Positions 26,775-35,278 of a stretch of DNA of 64,000 bases are shown piece after piece (the first letter of the stretch is position 1; every line of letters begins with the position of its first letter). Both the position numbers and the translations under genes were made by a program. The notes below the pieces were generated by a model, which worked only from the letters and a program-made list of their open reading frames with translations, was not told where the DNA came from and ran no database searches. Location of the stretch: the NCBI RefSeq assembly GCF_007829955.1, contig NZ_VIWX01000005.1, positions 1-64,000 of the forward strand. Reading direction: 5' to 3'. The DNA is from Saccharopolyspora dendranthemae (GTDB lineage Bacteria > Actinomycetota > Actinomycetes > Mycobacteriales > Pseudonocardiaceae).

Positions 26775-28070
26775 TCAGTCCGGTACGACGGCGTGGACCG
26801 CGCCGTCGGCGACCCGCACCCGCAGCCTGGTGCCCGCAGGCGCGTCGTCGACGGAGCGCAGCACCCCGTCGACCTCGTCGGTCTCCTCGATGCGCTGCAC
26901 GATCGCGTATCCACGAGCCAGAGTGGCCGCAGGGCCCAGGGTCGTCAAGCGTGATCGAGTTGCGCTCAACGCGTGGCCCTCCGCCGTGAGCACCGCGCTC
27001 ATCGCCCGCCGGAAGCGTTCGCGCAGCATCACGACCTGCTCGGCGCGCTGCTGCAGCGGACCGTGCGGGTCGGCCAGCACCGGGCGGCTGCGCAGCTGAT
27101 CGAGCAGCCGGCGCTCGCGATCCACCCATCCGTGCAACGCCCGCCGCGCCCGGTCGCGCAGCTGCCGGATCCGCTGGCCCTCCTCGGCGACGTCGGGCAC
27201 CACGCGCTTGCCGGCACCCGTCGGGGTCGAACAGCGCACATCGGCGACGTGGTCGAGCAGCGGTGAGTCCGGTTCGTGCCCGATCGCGCTGACCACCGGC
27301 GTCCGGCAGGCGGCGACCGCCCGGCACAGCGCCTCGTCGGAGAACGGCAGCAGGTCCTCGACGCTGCCGCCGCCCCGCGCCAGCACGATCACGTCGACCT
27401 CGGGCATCCGGTCGAGCTCTTCCAGCGCGGGGAGGATCTGCGGCACCGAGCTCGTGCCCTGCACGGCGACGTTGCGGACCTCGAACTGGACGGCGGGCCA
27501 GCGCAGCTCGGCGTTGGTCAGCACGTCGTGCTCGGCGGCCGACGCGCGCCCGGTGATCAGCCCGACCCGGTTGGGCAGGAACGGCAGCGGACGTTTGCGC
27601 GCCGGGTCGAACAGCCCTTCCGCCTTCAGCAGCTGGCGGAGCCGCTCGATGCGCGCGAGCAGTTCGCCGATGCCGATCGCCCGGATCTCGTCCACGCGCA
27701 GGCTGAGCGTGCCGCGACCGACGAAGAAGGTCGGTTTGCCGTGCACGACGACCCGGCTCCCGTCGGTCAGCGGCGGGTCCATCTTGCGCAGCAGCGACGA
27801 CGAGCAGGTCAAGGTCAGCGACACGTCGGCGGAGGGGTCGCGCAGCGTCAGGAACGCCGTTTGCGCGCCGCGCCGCATCGAGATCTGGGTGATCTGCCCT
27901 TCGACCCAGATCTGCCCGAGCCGGTTGATCCAGTCGGCGATCTTGCGGGCCACGGTCCGGACCGGCCAGGGTTCCTCGGCACTGGTGGGCGAAGTCAGCT
28001 CTTCCTCCTCGGTGATCGTTCCTCGAGCCCATTCTGCCTGGCGGTGCGGGTGGCGGGACCTCAGCGGCAC
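26775..28070 (-). CDS. xseA: Exodeoxyribonuclease VII large subunit
   Basis: A 431-residue catalytic subunit. An N-terminal OB-fold (WPVRTVARKIADWINRLGQIWVEGQITQI) binds single strands; the catalytic region has the family patterns VGLITGRASAAEHDVL, VIVLARGGGSVEDLLPFSDEALCRAV and SAIGHEPDSPLLDHVAD, followed by a coiled-coil region. GTG 28070 is the only conventional start before the conserved part, but it adds about 24 unusual residues; a CTG at 27998 preceded by GAGGAGGAAG would give MTSPTSAEEPWPVR, a more usual N-terminus. Confidence 0.92.
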   Translation of the reverse strand: MPLRSRHPHRQAEWARGTITEEEELTSPTSAEEPWPVRTVARKIADWINRLGQIWVEGQITQISMRRGAQTAFLTLRDPSADVSLTLTCSSSLLRKMDPPLTDGSRVVVHGKPTFFVGRGTLSLRVDEIRAIGIGELLARIERLRQLLKAEGLFDPARKRPLPFLPNRVGLITGRASAAEHDVLTNAELRWPAVQFEVRNVAVQGTSSVPQILPALEELDRMPEVDVIVLARGGGSVEDLLPFSDEALCRAVAACRTPVVSAIGHEPDSPLLDHVADVRCSTPTGAGKRVVPDVAEEGQRIRQLRDRARRALHGWVDRERRLLDQLRSRPVLADPHGPLQQRAEQVVMLRERFRRAMSAVLTAEGHALSATRSRLTTLGPAATLARGYAIVQRIEETDEVDGVLRSVDDAPAGTRLRVRVADGAVHAVVPD

Positions 28071-28091
28071 GCCCGCACGGGTGCTCGGGCT

Positions 28092-28544
28092 CTACTGCTC
28101 GCGGAGGCGGGTGAGGCGGTTGGTCAGCATGCGGACGTAGTCCGGGCGCCGGGCGTTGCTCTCCTCGTGGGCGAGCAGCTCGGTGAGATCGTCTTCGCTG
28201 AACGAGCGCAGGCGACCGCGCAGCTGGGGCAGGCTCAGCTCGTCGTAGTCGTCGAGCAGGGAGCGCGCCTGCGGCTCCGGGTCCGGGACGGGCTCGGGGG
28301 CGAGGTCCTCGTCGAAGGTCGCCCAGGACGGCTCCTCTTCGGGGGTGCTCAGCACCGCGAGCGCTTCATCGCCCTTGATCGCGAGCTCGGTGATGTGCTG
28401 CTGGACCCGCATCGACGCCTGCAACGTCTGGCTGGCCACGGTCACGGGCAGGCCGAGGAGGGTCGCGGGGAGCGTGCGCACCTGCTCCACGGCGGTCGCC
28501 GCGAGACCGGCCGCCACCCGGACCGGGAGGGGGAACTCTGACAT
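28092..28544 (-). CDS. Rv1109c-like protein, possible lipid-associated factor
   Basis: A 150-residue protein. Residues 1-55 are amphipathic to hydrophobic (FPLPVRVAAGLAATAVEQVRTLPATLLGLPVTVASQTLQASMRV), the middle is acidic and Pro-rich (PEPVPDPEPQ), and the C-terminus is helical (LSLPQLRGRLRSFSEDDLTELLAHEESNARRPDYVRMLTNRL). It sits between xseA and the divergent ispH, as Rv1109c does. I think related proteins are described as lipid-droplet associated, but I cannot verify that here. It ends 21 bp before the xseA start and may lead that operon. Confidence 0.72.
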   Translation of the reverse strand: MSEFPLPVRVAAGLAATAVEQVRTLPATLLGLPVTVASQTLQASMRVQQHITELAIKGDEALAVLSTPEEEPSWATFDEDLAPEPVPDPEPQARSLLDDYDELSLPQLRGRLRSFSEDDLTELLAHEESNARRPDYVRMLTNRLTRLREQ

Positions 28545-28706
28545 GCGCCCAGCCTGCCCCAGAACTCCTCCGGAGACCATCAACTCGACGTCGGAATGTG
28601 ACCGACGACCGACGCCCGCCGAAACCCCAGCAGGACCCCCGATGGAGTGACGGTGAGCACCGACCGGCGGCGGAGCGGGCGGGCGCGGATCCGTACCCTT
28701 GACGGC

Positions 28707-29735
28707 ATGACGACCACGCCCGAGGCCCGCGATCCCGAAACCGACCCCGTGGACGACGCCGGCCGGACCAAGCGGGTTCTGCTGGCCAAGCCCCGTGGCT
28801 ACTGCGCGGGGGTCGACCGCGCTGTCATCACCGTCGAGAAGGCCCTGGAGACCTACGGCCCGCCGGTCTACGTCCGCAAGGAGATCGTGCACAACCGGCA
28901 TGTCGTGGACACGCTGACCGAGCGCGGCGTGATCTTCGTGGATGAGACCGACGAGGTGCCGGAAGGCGCTCTGGTCGTGTTCTCCGCGCACGGCGTGTCC
29001 CCGGCCGTCCACCAGGAGGCCGAGGACCGCAACCTCCGCACCATCGACGCCACCTGCCCGCTGGTGACGAAGGTGCACAAGGAGGTCAACCGCTTCGCGC
29101 GGGACGAGTACGACATCCTGCTGATCGGCCACGAGGGCCACGAGGAGGTCGAGGGCACCGCCGGTGAGGCACCCGAGCGCGTGCAGCTGGTGGACAAGCC
29201 GGAGGACGTCGACAAGGTGCAGGTCCGCGACCCGAGCAAGGTCGTCTGGCTCTCGCAGACCACCCTCAGCGTCGACGAGACGATGGAGCGGGTGGACCAG
29301 CTCACCGAGAAGTTCCCGACGCTGCAGGCCCCGCCCAGCGACGACATCTGCTACGCCACCTCCAACCGCCAGCAGGCCGTCAAGGTGATGGCCCCGCAGT
29401 GCGACCTGGTGATCGTGGTCGGCTCGCAGAACTCCTCGAACTCCAAGCGGCTGGTCGAGGTGGCGCTGCAGGCCGGTGCCTCCACCTCGCACCTGATCGA
29501 CTTCGCGTCGCAGATCGACGACTCCTGGCTGGAGGGCGTGACCACGGTCGGCGTCACCAGCGGTGCGTCGGTTCCGGACGTGCTGGTGCTGCAGGTCCTG
29601 GACCACCTCAGCGAGCTCGGCTGGGGTGACGTCGAGGAGGTCACGACGGCCAACGAGAAGGTCACCTTCGCCCTCCCGCGCGAGCTCCGCAAGGACCTCG
29701 ACGAGAACAAGAGCAACCCGAAGAGCGTCCGCTAG
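28707..29735 (+). CDS. ispH: 4-hydroxy-3-methylbut-2-enyl diphosphate reductase IspH
   Basis: A 342-residue [4Fe-4S] enzyme for the last step of the MEP pathway, giving isopentenyl and dimethylallyl diphosphate. The three cluster cysteines lie in KPRGYCAGVDRA, TIDATCPLVTKVH and DDICYATSNRQ; the substrate-binding histidines are in RKEIVHNRHVVD and IGHEGHEEVEGT, and SQNSSNSKRL is typical. ATG 28707 was chosen over 28647. It feeds the prenyltransferase pathway seen at 11210. Immediately after the stop lies a 220-bp structured element. Confidence 0.94.
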   Translation: MTTTPEARDPETDPVDDAGRTKRVLLAKPRGYCAGVDRAVITVEKALETYGPPVYVRKEIVHNRHVVDTLTERGVIFVDETDEVPEGALVVFSAHGVSPAVHQEAEDRNLRTIDATCPLVTKVHKEVNRFARDEYDILLIGHEGHEEVEGTAGEAPERVQLVDKPEDVDKVQVRDPSKVVWLSQTTLSVDETMERVDQLTEKFPTLQAPPSDDICYATSNRQQAVKVMAPQCDLVIVVGSQNSSNSKRLVEVALQAGASTSHLIDFASQIDDSWLEGVTTVGVTSGASVPDVLVLQVLDHLSELGWGDVEEVTTANEKVTFALPRELRKDLDENKSNPKSVR

Positions 29736-29740
29736 AAACT

Positions 29741-29960
29741 TGTTGATGGGTTGTTTTGCTTGGCGGTGAGGGTGGCGGAAACCCCCAAAGGGGAAAGCAC
29801 AGCGCCTTCGTGGACTCCGTGCGCCGCTCCTTGAGTATTCCGCTTACCCAGGGGTGGACATAGGCGTCGCGGCGTACTCGCCACGAAGGCGCTCAGAACC
29901 CGCGGCGGTGCGGGCTGAGTCCCACACCTGAAACAGCGGCTCCGCCGCAACCCATCAACA
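29741..29960. other. 220-bp structured intergenic element with nested inverted repeats
   Basis: The ends TGTTGATGGGTTG (29741-29753) and CAACCCATCAACA (29948-29960) are exact complements. Inside, AGCGCCTTCGTGG (29801-29813) pairs with 29881-29893 and continues into a 9-bp inner stem (29819-29827 with 29869-29877). CTCAGAACCCGC pairs with GCGGGCTGAG at 29892-29919, and CCCC/GGGG form a small hairpin near 29785. The layout resembles a multi-branched RNA or a small mobile repeat. It starts 5 bp after ispH. No other copy was seen in the window. Confidence 0.75.
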
Positions 29961-29968
29961 GCCAAGAC

Positions 29969-30012
29969 ACGAAGCCGCCCGGTTCCAGAGATCTGGAGCC
30001 GGGCGGCTTCGT
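29969..30012. terminator. Strong hairpin between ispH side and DUF6542 gene
   Basis: Twenty-one-bp stem with one G-T pair and a 2-nt loop (29969-29989 with 29992-30012), 7 bp from the DUF6542 stop. It can end transcription from both directions. Confidence 0.85.
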
Positions 30013-30019
30013 CGTGTCT

Positions 30020-30928
30020 CTACTGGCCTGGCCGACGCGGGCGGCCACCGGGGGGTGGTTCCGGCGGTCGCGGCCGTCCAGAGCCGCCTTGGCGGGGCGG
30101 ACGGGGTCCGCCGGCGCGCGGGTCGTTCGTCGGGCGGGGACGGCCGGGCACGTCGCCGCGGCGCTGGGCGTCGCCCTTCGGGCGTCCCTGGGCGTCGCGC
30201 GGACCGGTGCCGCGAGGCTGCCTGCCGTCGGCCCGGCGATCGCCGCGCGCGTCGCCGCCTCGAGCGTCACCGCCTCGGGGGTTGTTGCCCCGGTCGCCGC
30301 GGCGGGCGTCGTCCCGGGGCTTGCGCGCGTCGCCGCGCGGCTTGCGGTCCTCGGCGGGGCGCTTGCGCGGCGGGTCCGACTGGGCCGCCTTCTTGCGCGG
30401 CGGCGGTACCGGCCTGGCCTTCTTGGTCTTGGCGTCGGGATCGACCCCGAGGTCGAAGTCGTCGGTCTCGGGTTTCTGCGTGACGAACATCCGGAGCAGC
30501 CCGATGCCGAGCGCGACCGCGGTGGCTCCGGCCATGATCGGGAAGCTGGTGATCAGCGGCCGCGCGACCGACAGGGCTTTGCCCGCGATGCCCGCGCCCG
30601 AGGTGCTTCCTGCGCCGGTGATCAGCACCAGAACCGGCATCACGATGCCGAGAACGAGCGGTGGCTGCACCATCGGACCGAACACGCTCCGACGCTGCAC
30701 CAGCAGCACCGCGGCGAGACAACCTAGGAAGAAGCAGGTCTTGAAGATGAAACCGGGCTGTTTCCAGATGAGGGTGTCCAGCACGGTGCCGATCGCGGTC
30801 GGGACGGCAGCCAGCAACACGGCGCCCCACAGCGGCACCCCGTCGGTGCTGAACGCGGAGCGCGCACCCCATTCGGGCGCGCCATTACCGGAAGTTGAAG
30901 CGCTCTGGCTCTCGCGGATCGCGGTCAC
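30020..30928 (-). CDS. DUF6542 membrane protein with long Arg/Pro/Gly-rich tail
   Basis: A 302-residue protein starting MTAIRESQSASTS at GTG 30928. Residues about 35-165 hold four membrane helices (VPLWGAVLLAAVPTAIGTVL, FIFKTCFFLGCLAAVLLV, LVLGIVMPVLVLITGAG, PIMAGATAVALGIGLLRMF), the DUF6542 core. Residues from about 170 are a disordered basic tail with GDARGGDARGDRRADG-like repeats. It holds the Rv1111c position next to ispH. The basic tail might bind RNA or DNA at the membrane; this is only a composition-based guess. Confidence 0.8.
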   Translation of the reverse strand: MTAIRESQSASTSGNGAPEWGARSAFSTDGVPLWGAVLLAAVPTAIGTVLDTLIWKQPGFIFKTCFFLGCLAAVLLVQRRSVFGPMVQPPLVLGIVMPVLVLITGAGSTSGAGIAGKALSVARPLITSFPIMAGATAVALGIGLLRMFVTQKPETDDFDLGVDPDAKTKKARPVPPPRKKAAQSDPPRKRPAEDRKPRGDARKPRDDARRGDRGNNPRGGDARGGDARGDRRADGRQPRGTGPRDAQGRPKGDAQRRGDVPGRPRPTNDPRAGGPRPPRQGGSGRPRPPEPPPGGRPRRPGQ

Positions 30929-31091
30929 AATCCCCAACGGTAACGGTCCAGTACCTCGCCGCGAGAGCCCTCCGGGAGATCGGACCCATCACCCCACGTC
31001 GATCGATGCTTCGGACGCAACTCGGCGTGATCATCGCGTGACTTTCGTGCAGCCAAACGGATGCCGTGTAGCTCGGTCGAGCGTGTGAGTC

Positions 31092-31140
31092 TTGACACAG
31101 GGAGTGCGGTCATCTTAGCGTCCGAGCAATCGTTTTCTCG
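31092..31140 (+). promoter_or_regulatory. Promoter and LacI-type operator of the sugar importer operon
   Basis: TTGACA (31092-31097), 18-bp spacer and TAGCGT (31116-31121), followed by operator CGAGCAATCGTTTTCTCG at 31123-31140. The operator is an imperfect palindrome with the central CG typical of LacI-family sites and covers the expected transcription start. Its exact reverse complement occurs at 38790-38807. Confidence 0.85.
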
Positions 31141-31169
31141 CCTGCGGGAGTGACGAGACGGGGGTCGGA

Positions 31170-32771
31170 ATGGACACGGCGCCACCGCTGGTCGAGATGA
31201 CCGGCATCACCAAGCGCTACGGCGGTGTGCTCGCCTGCGACGCGGTTGACCTCACTGTTCGCGGCGGCGAGGTGCACGCTCTGCTGGGCGAGAACGGGGC
31301 GGGCAAGAGCACTCTGATGAAGGTGCTCTCGGGAGACGTCAGCGACCACACAGGTCAGATCACGGTCGAGGGTCATCCGATCCAGTTCGCGAAACCCGCG
31401 GACGCGCAACACGCCGGTATCGCCATGATCCACCAGGAGCTCGACCTGGTGCCCGGTCTGAGCGTCGCCGAGAACCTCCACCTCGGACGCGAACCGCGCA
31501 CCCGGCTGGGCATCGTGGACCGTCGCGCGATGTCCGAGCGGACCCGGGAGCTGCTGCGCCGCACCGGGATCGACCTCGACCCGAACCGCCCGGTCGGCGA
31601 GCTGCGGGTCGGCGAGCAGCAGCTGGTCACCATCGCCCGCGCGCTGTCGCTGGACGCCAAGGTGCTGATCATGGACGAGCCGACCTCGGCTCTGTCCACA
31701 GCGGAGGTCGAGCGGCTCTTCGGCGTCATCGGCGAGCTGCGCCGCAACGGCACCGGCATCGTCTACATCTCGCACCGGATGGACGAGATCGGCCAGGTCG
31801 CCGATCGCGCCACGGTGCTGCGCAACGGACGCAAGGTCGCCGAGTTCGACGCGCAGGAGATGACCGCTGAGGAGGCCGCCGAAGCGATGGTCGGCCGCAC
31901 GGTCCAGACCCGCTTCCAGTCCCGCACCGTCGACCTCGGCGAAGAGCTGCTGCGGGTCCGGGGTTTCGCGGTCCGCCCCAAGCGCACGCGGGTCGGCAGG
32001 CGGGAGCCCGACGGCATCGACCTGACCGTGCGCGGCGGCGAGATCGTCGGCCTGTGCGGGCTGCTCGGCGCCGGCCGGACCGAACTGCTGGAGTCGCTCT
32101 ACGGGGCGGGTCCGTCCGGGACCTGGGAGGGCGAGGTCACGCTCGACGGGCAACCGGTGCGACCGGCAGGACCGCGTCGCGCGCTGCGCTCGGGCATCGC
32201 CTTCGTGCCGGAGGACCGGCGCAGCTCCGGGCTGGTCCTCGGGCACTCGGTCACCGCCAACACCGTGCTCTCGACGCTCGACCGGCTCGGCGTCGCCGGA
32301 ATGGTGCGCCGCAGGTCCGAACTCGGGGCGACCCAGCGCAGCGTCGAGCAGCTCAAGGTCAAGCTCGGCCGCATCTCCGACCCGGTGGGCACTCTTTCCG
32401 GTGGTAACCAGCAGAAGGTCGTCTTCGGGCGCATGCTGCTCACCGAACCCAGGTTGCTGCTGCTCGACGACCCGACGCGCGGTGTGGACATCGGCGCGAA
32501 GGCCGAGATCTACCAATTGCTCTCGGAGATCGCCGGTCGCGGCATCGGCGTGCTGCTCGCCTCCTCGGAACTCCCCGAGCTGGTGGGGGTCTGCCACCGG
32601 GTGGTGGTGCTGCGCGCCGGGCGCAGCGTCGCCGAGTTCGACACCGCTCACGCGGGCGAGGCCGATCTGCTCGCCGCCGCGATGGGCGAGCGGACCGGGG
32701 GCGATCGCAACGGGAACCCACCGGGGCCGGCGGTCGGCACCGGGCAGAGCACTGGGGGAGGTGCGAATTGA
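31170..32771 (+). CDS. Sugar ABC transporter ATP-binding protein (RbsA/AraG type)
   Basis: A 533-residue protein with two fused ATPase domains. Domain one has Walker A GENGAGKST (residues 40-48) and Walker B VLIMDEPTSALS; domain two has the degenerate Walker A GLLGAGRTE, signature SGGNQQK and Walker B LLLLDDPTRGVD. That asymmetry is standard for importers of the ribose/galactose/arabinose class. Its stop overlaps the permease start (TTGA). Substrate is not fixed by the ATPase. The operator just upstream links it to the LacI regulator at 37721. Confidence 0.93.
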   Translation: MDTAPPLVEMTGITKRYGGVLACDAVDLTVRGGEVHALLGENGAGKSTLMKVLSGDVSDHTGQITVEGHPIQFAKPADAQHAGIAMIHQELDLVPGLSVAENLHLGREPRTRLGIVDRRAMSERTRELLRRTGIDLDPNRPVGELRVGEQQLVTIARALSLDAKVLIMDEPTSALSTAEVERLFGVIGELRRNGTGIVYISHRMDEIGQVADRATVLRNGRKVAEFDAQEMTAEEAAEAMVGRTVQTRFQSRTVDLGEELLRVRGFAVRPKRTRVGRREPDGIDLTVRGGEIVGLCGLLGAGRTELLESLYGAGPSGTWEGEVTLDGQPVRPAGPRRALRSGIAFVPEDRRSSGLVLGHSVTANTVLSTLDRLGVAGMVRRRSELGATQRSVEQLKVKLGRISDPVGTLSGGNQQKVVFGRMLLTEPRLLLLDDPTRGVDIGAKAEIYQLLSEIAGRGIGVLLASSELPELVGVCHRVVVLRAGRSVAEFDTAHAGEADLLAAAMGERTGGDRNGNPPGPAVGTGQSTGGGAN

Positions 32772-33808
32772 GCAACCAGACGGAGCAGCGGCCCGCACCG
32801 GGAGACCTGCCTGCGACGGGTTCCAAGCGGACCGACACCGTCGAGACCCTGTTCAAGTTCCAGAGCTTCTTCGGACTCGTCGCGGTGTTCATCGCGGCGG
32901 TGATCTTCTCGCCCCGCAACGACGGCGAGATCCTGTTCCTGAGCAGCGAGAACCTGTTCAACATCGTGCGCGCGGTCTCGGAGATCGGGATCATCGCGAT
33001 CGGGCTGACCTTCGTGATCCTCATCGGCGGCATCGACCTGTCGGTCGGGTCGGTGCTGGGTCTGGCGGCGGTGGGCTCGGCCGTGCTCATGGTCAACAGC
33101 GGTTACGGGGTGTGGGCCACGGTCCTCGTGGTGCTGCTGGCCGGAATCGCCTTCGGGTTCTTGCAGGGCGCGGCGGTGGCGCTGCTGGGGGTGCAGGCGT
33201 TCATCGTCACCCTCGCCGGACTGCAGATCGCGCGCGGGCTGGCGCGCATGTGGTCCGGCGGTGAGACCGTCCAGATCTCCTACGGCGAGGGCCCGGGCCA
33301 GGCCCCGATGCTGTTCTCGCTGCTGGGTGAGCGGACCTTCGGCGGTGTGGTGCCGATCCCGGCGCTGATCTTCGCCGCCGTGGCCGTGATCGCGATCCTG
33401 TTCCTGCGCTCCAGCGCCTACTCCCGGCACCTGTACGCGATCGGCGGCAACGAGAAGGCGGCTCGGCTGTCCGGTGTGCCGGTGAACCGGGTCAAGATCA
33501 TCGCTTTCGTCATCGCGGGCTTCTGCGCCGCGCTGGCCGGCATCGTGCACGCCGGTCAGCTCAACGCGGGCAGTCCGAACGACGGAACCGCCTACGAGCT
33601 CGACGGGATCGCCGCGGTGGTCGTCGGCGGCACCAGCCTGGCCGGTGGCCGGGGCTCGGTGATCGGCACCATCGCCGGCGCTCTGCTGCTCGGCATCCTC
33701 AACAACATCCTGAGCCTGAACAGCGTCAACACCGATCTGCAGCTGCTCATCAAAGGTCTGGTGATCGTCGCGGCGGCGGCGCTGCAGCGCCTGCGTCCCA
33801 CGGCGTGA
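32768..33808 (+). CDS. Sugar ABC transporter permease (RbsC type)
   Basis: A 346-residue membrane protein with eight to ten predicted helices, starting at TTG 32768 behind GGGGGAGG. Family patterns include VILIGGIDLSVGSVLGLAA in the first third and YAIGGNEKAARLSGVPVNRVKIIAFVIAGFCAALAGIVHAGQL, the EAA-like loop that contacts the ATPase, then AVVVGGTSLAGGRGSVIGTIAGALLLGILNN. It forms the membrane channel of the importer as a homodimer. Co-translated with the ATPase gene. Confidence 0.93.
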   Translation: MSNQTEQRPAPGDLPATGSKRTDTVETLFKFQSFFGLVAVFIAAVIFSPRNDGEILFLSSENLFNIVRAVSEIGIIAIGLTFVILIGGIDLSVGSVLGLAAVGSAVLMVNSGYGVWATVLVVLLAGIAFGFLQGAAVALLGVQAFIVTLAGLQIARGLARMWSGGETVQISYGEGPGQAPMLFSLLGERTFGGVVPIPALIFAAVAVIAILFLRSSAYSRHLYAIGGNEKAARLSGVPVNRVKIIAFVIAGFCAALAGIVHAGQLNAGSPNDGTAYELDGIAAVVVGGTSLAGGRGSVIGTIAGALLLGILNNILSLNSVNTDLQLLIKGLVIVAAAALQRLRPTA

Positions 33809-33832
33809 GGGAGATTTACCGAAGGGAGCACG

Positions 33833-34840
33833 ATGCGCAAGACAACGAAGTCCTTGGTCGCAGTCACGTGCGCCGCGGTCGCGTTCGCCGCCGCCGGTTG
33901 CGGGACGACCAGTGAGAACACCGGGCAGGTCCAGGCCCAGAACCCCACGCAGAACTGCGAGGGACCCAACGGCAAGTACACGATCGGGATGAGCCAGGCG
34001 AACCTCGCCGAGCCTTACCGCGTGCGGATGGACGACGACATCCGGAAGGCCGCGGAGAAGATCCCGCAATTCGAGGAAGTGCAGTTCTCCGACGCCGCCA
34101 AGGACAATTCCAAGCAGGTCACCGACGTCGAGAACTTCATGACCAAGCAGGTCGACCTGCTGATGATCTCGCCGAACGAGGCGGCGCCGCTGACCGACGT
34201 GGTGCGCAAGGCCTACAACCAGGGGATCCCGGTCGTGGTGCTGGACCGCAAGGTCGATGGCGAGGCGTACACGACGTACATCGGCGCGGACAACGTCGCG
34301 ATCGGCAAGCAGGCGGGTGAGTTCTTCAAGAACACGCTGCTGCCGCAGGGCGGGAAGATCGTGCAGATCAAGGGCCTGTCCGGCTCGACCCCGGCCGCCG
34401 AGCGGGAAGAGGGCTTCAAGCAGGGCATCGCGGGATCGAAGATCGAGGTCGTGGCCACCGCCGACGGTGAGTGGGAGCGCTCGGTCGGGCAGCAGAAGAT
34501 GGACGCGCTGCTCAAGGCCCACCCGGACATCCAGGCCGTGTACTCGCAGAACGACCCGATGGCCGAGGGTGCCTGGCTCGCAGCGCAGGCGGCCAACCGC
34601 AAGGACCTGAAGTTCGTCGGCATCGACGGGCTGCCGATCCCGTCCGGCGGCATCAAGGCGGTCGAGGAAGGACGCCTGCAGGCCACGAACCTCTACCCGA
34701 CGGGTGGTGCGGAGGCCGTGGAGGCGGCCAAGAAGCTGCTGGTCGATTGCCAGCAGGTGCCCAAGACCCAGACGTTGGGCACGGAATTGATCACGAAGGA
34801 CAACGCGGCCGAGGTCTACGGCCGACTCAACCAAGGCTAG
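33833..34840 (+). CDS. Sugar-binding lipoprotein of the ABC importer (RbsB/YtfQ-like)
   Basis: A 335-residue lipoprotein: signal peptide with lipobox FAAAGC at about residues 18-23, then a type-I periplasmic-binding fold (YTIGMSQANLAEPYRVRMDDDIRKAA, LLMISPNEAAPLTDVVRKAY, IPVVVLDRKV, YIGADNVAIGKQAGEF, VYSQNDPMAEGAW). From memory, the IGMSQ, LDR and NDPM segments recall the ribose and galactofuranose (YtfQ) binders, so a furanose or pentose ligand is likely. GAAGGGAGCACG precedes the ATG. A strong terminator follows 75 bp later. Confidence 0.9.
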   Translation: MRKTTKSLVAVTCAAVAFAAAGCGTTSENTGQVQAQNPTQNCEGPNGKYTIGMSQANLAEPYRVRMDDDIRKAAEKIPQFEEVQFSDAAKDNSKQVTDVENFMTKQVDLLMISPNEAAPLTDVVRKAYNQGIPVVVLDRKVDGEAYTTYIGADNVAIGKQAGEFFKNTLLPQGGKIVQIKGLSGSTPAAEREEGFKQGIAGSKIEVVATADGEWERSVGQQKMDALLKAHPDIQAVYSQNDPMAEGAWLAAQAANRKDLKFVGIDGLPIPSGGIKAVEEGRLQATNLYPTGGAEAVEAAKKLLVDCQQVPKTQTLGTELITKDNAAEVYGRLNQG

Positions 34841-34915
34841 TCCCGTCGGCGCGGGCCTTTCTGAGCAGCACCGGTAAGGCCGGGGAAAGGTCCGCGCCGC
34901 CACGGTCCAATCCCG

Positions 34916-34947
34916 CCGCAGCACTCGTTTCGAGTGCTGCGGTTTTT
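34916..34947 (+). terminator. Intrinsic terminator of the importer operon
   Basis: Twelve-bp perfect stem (CCGCAGCACTCG and complement) with a TTT loop, followed by TTTTT. Confidence 0.92.
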
Positions 34948-35278
34948 GCTGCCCGCACAATCCCCGGAGGCTTGCCGGGCGCTCCGAATTCCACTGCGCG
35001 GCAACTAAAAACACCTGGTTGGCGGCTGTCGTAAGTACGACACACCAGAGACCATCTTATTGAGTGAATTCGCGTATCGATGACTATTCCGTGCCCGTTT
35101 TTTGGTTGCCGTCCGGGAGGCCATTTCTTACGCTGCGCTTGATCGCGCTTTGAGATCTTGCCGGGTCCGCGTCGGTTGGAAACCACTTCGTTAGAGCGCA
35201 TCACGATTCACCGGAACCGGAATCAGCGGCAGAACTGTTTGCTGTGGACAGGTCTGTCCGCAGGGGAGGGCGAGCACG
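34948..35278 (+). other. AT-richer upstream region of the GH172 gene
   Basis: About 330 bp, less GC-rich than its surroundings, with a TGTCGTAAGTACGACA palindrome at 35028-35043 and CAGGGGAGGG as ribosome site. It probably holds the promoter of the secreted GH172 gene. The 18-bp LacI operator of the neighbouring promoters is not present here. Confidence 0.55.

Noticed and set aside
29732..29965. 77-codon minus-strand frame across the structured element
   Set aside because: It spans the inverted repeats exactly, has no ribosome site, and is explained by the repeat structure.
35000..35278. Third copy of the LacI operator before the GH172 gene
   Set aside because: The nearest resemblance is CATCACGATTCACC at 35199; it lacks both half-sites.
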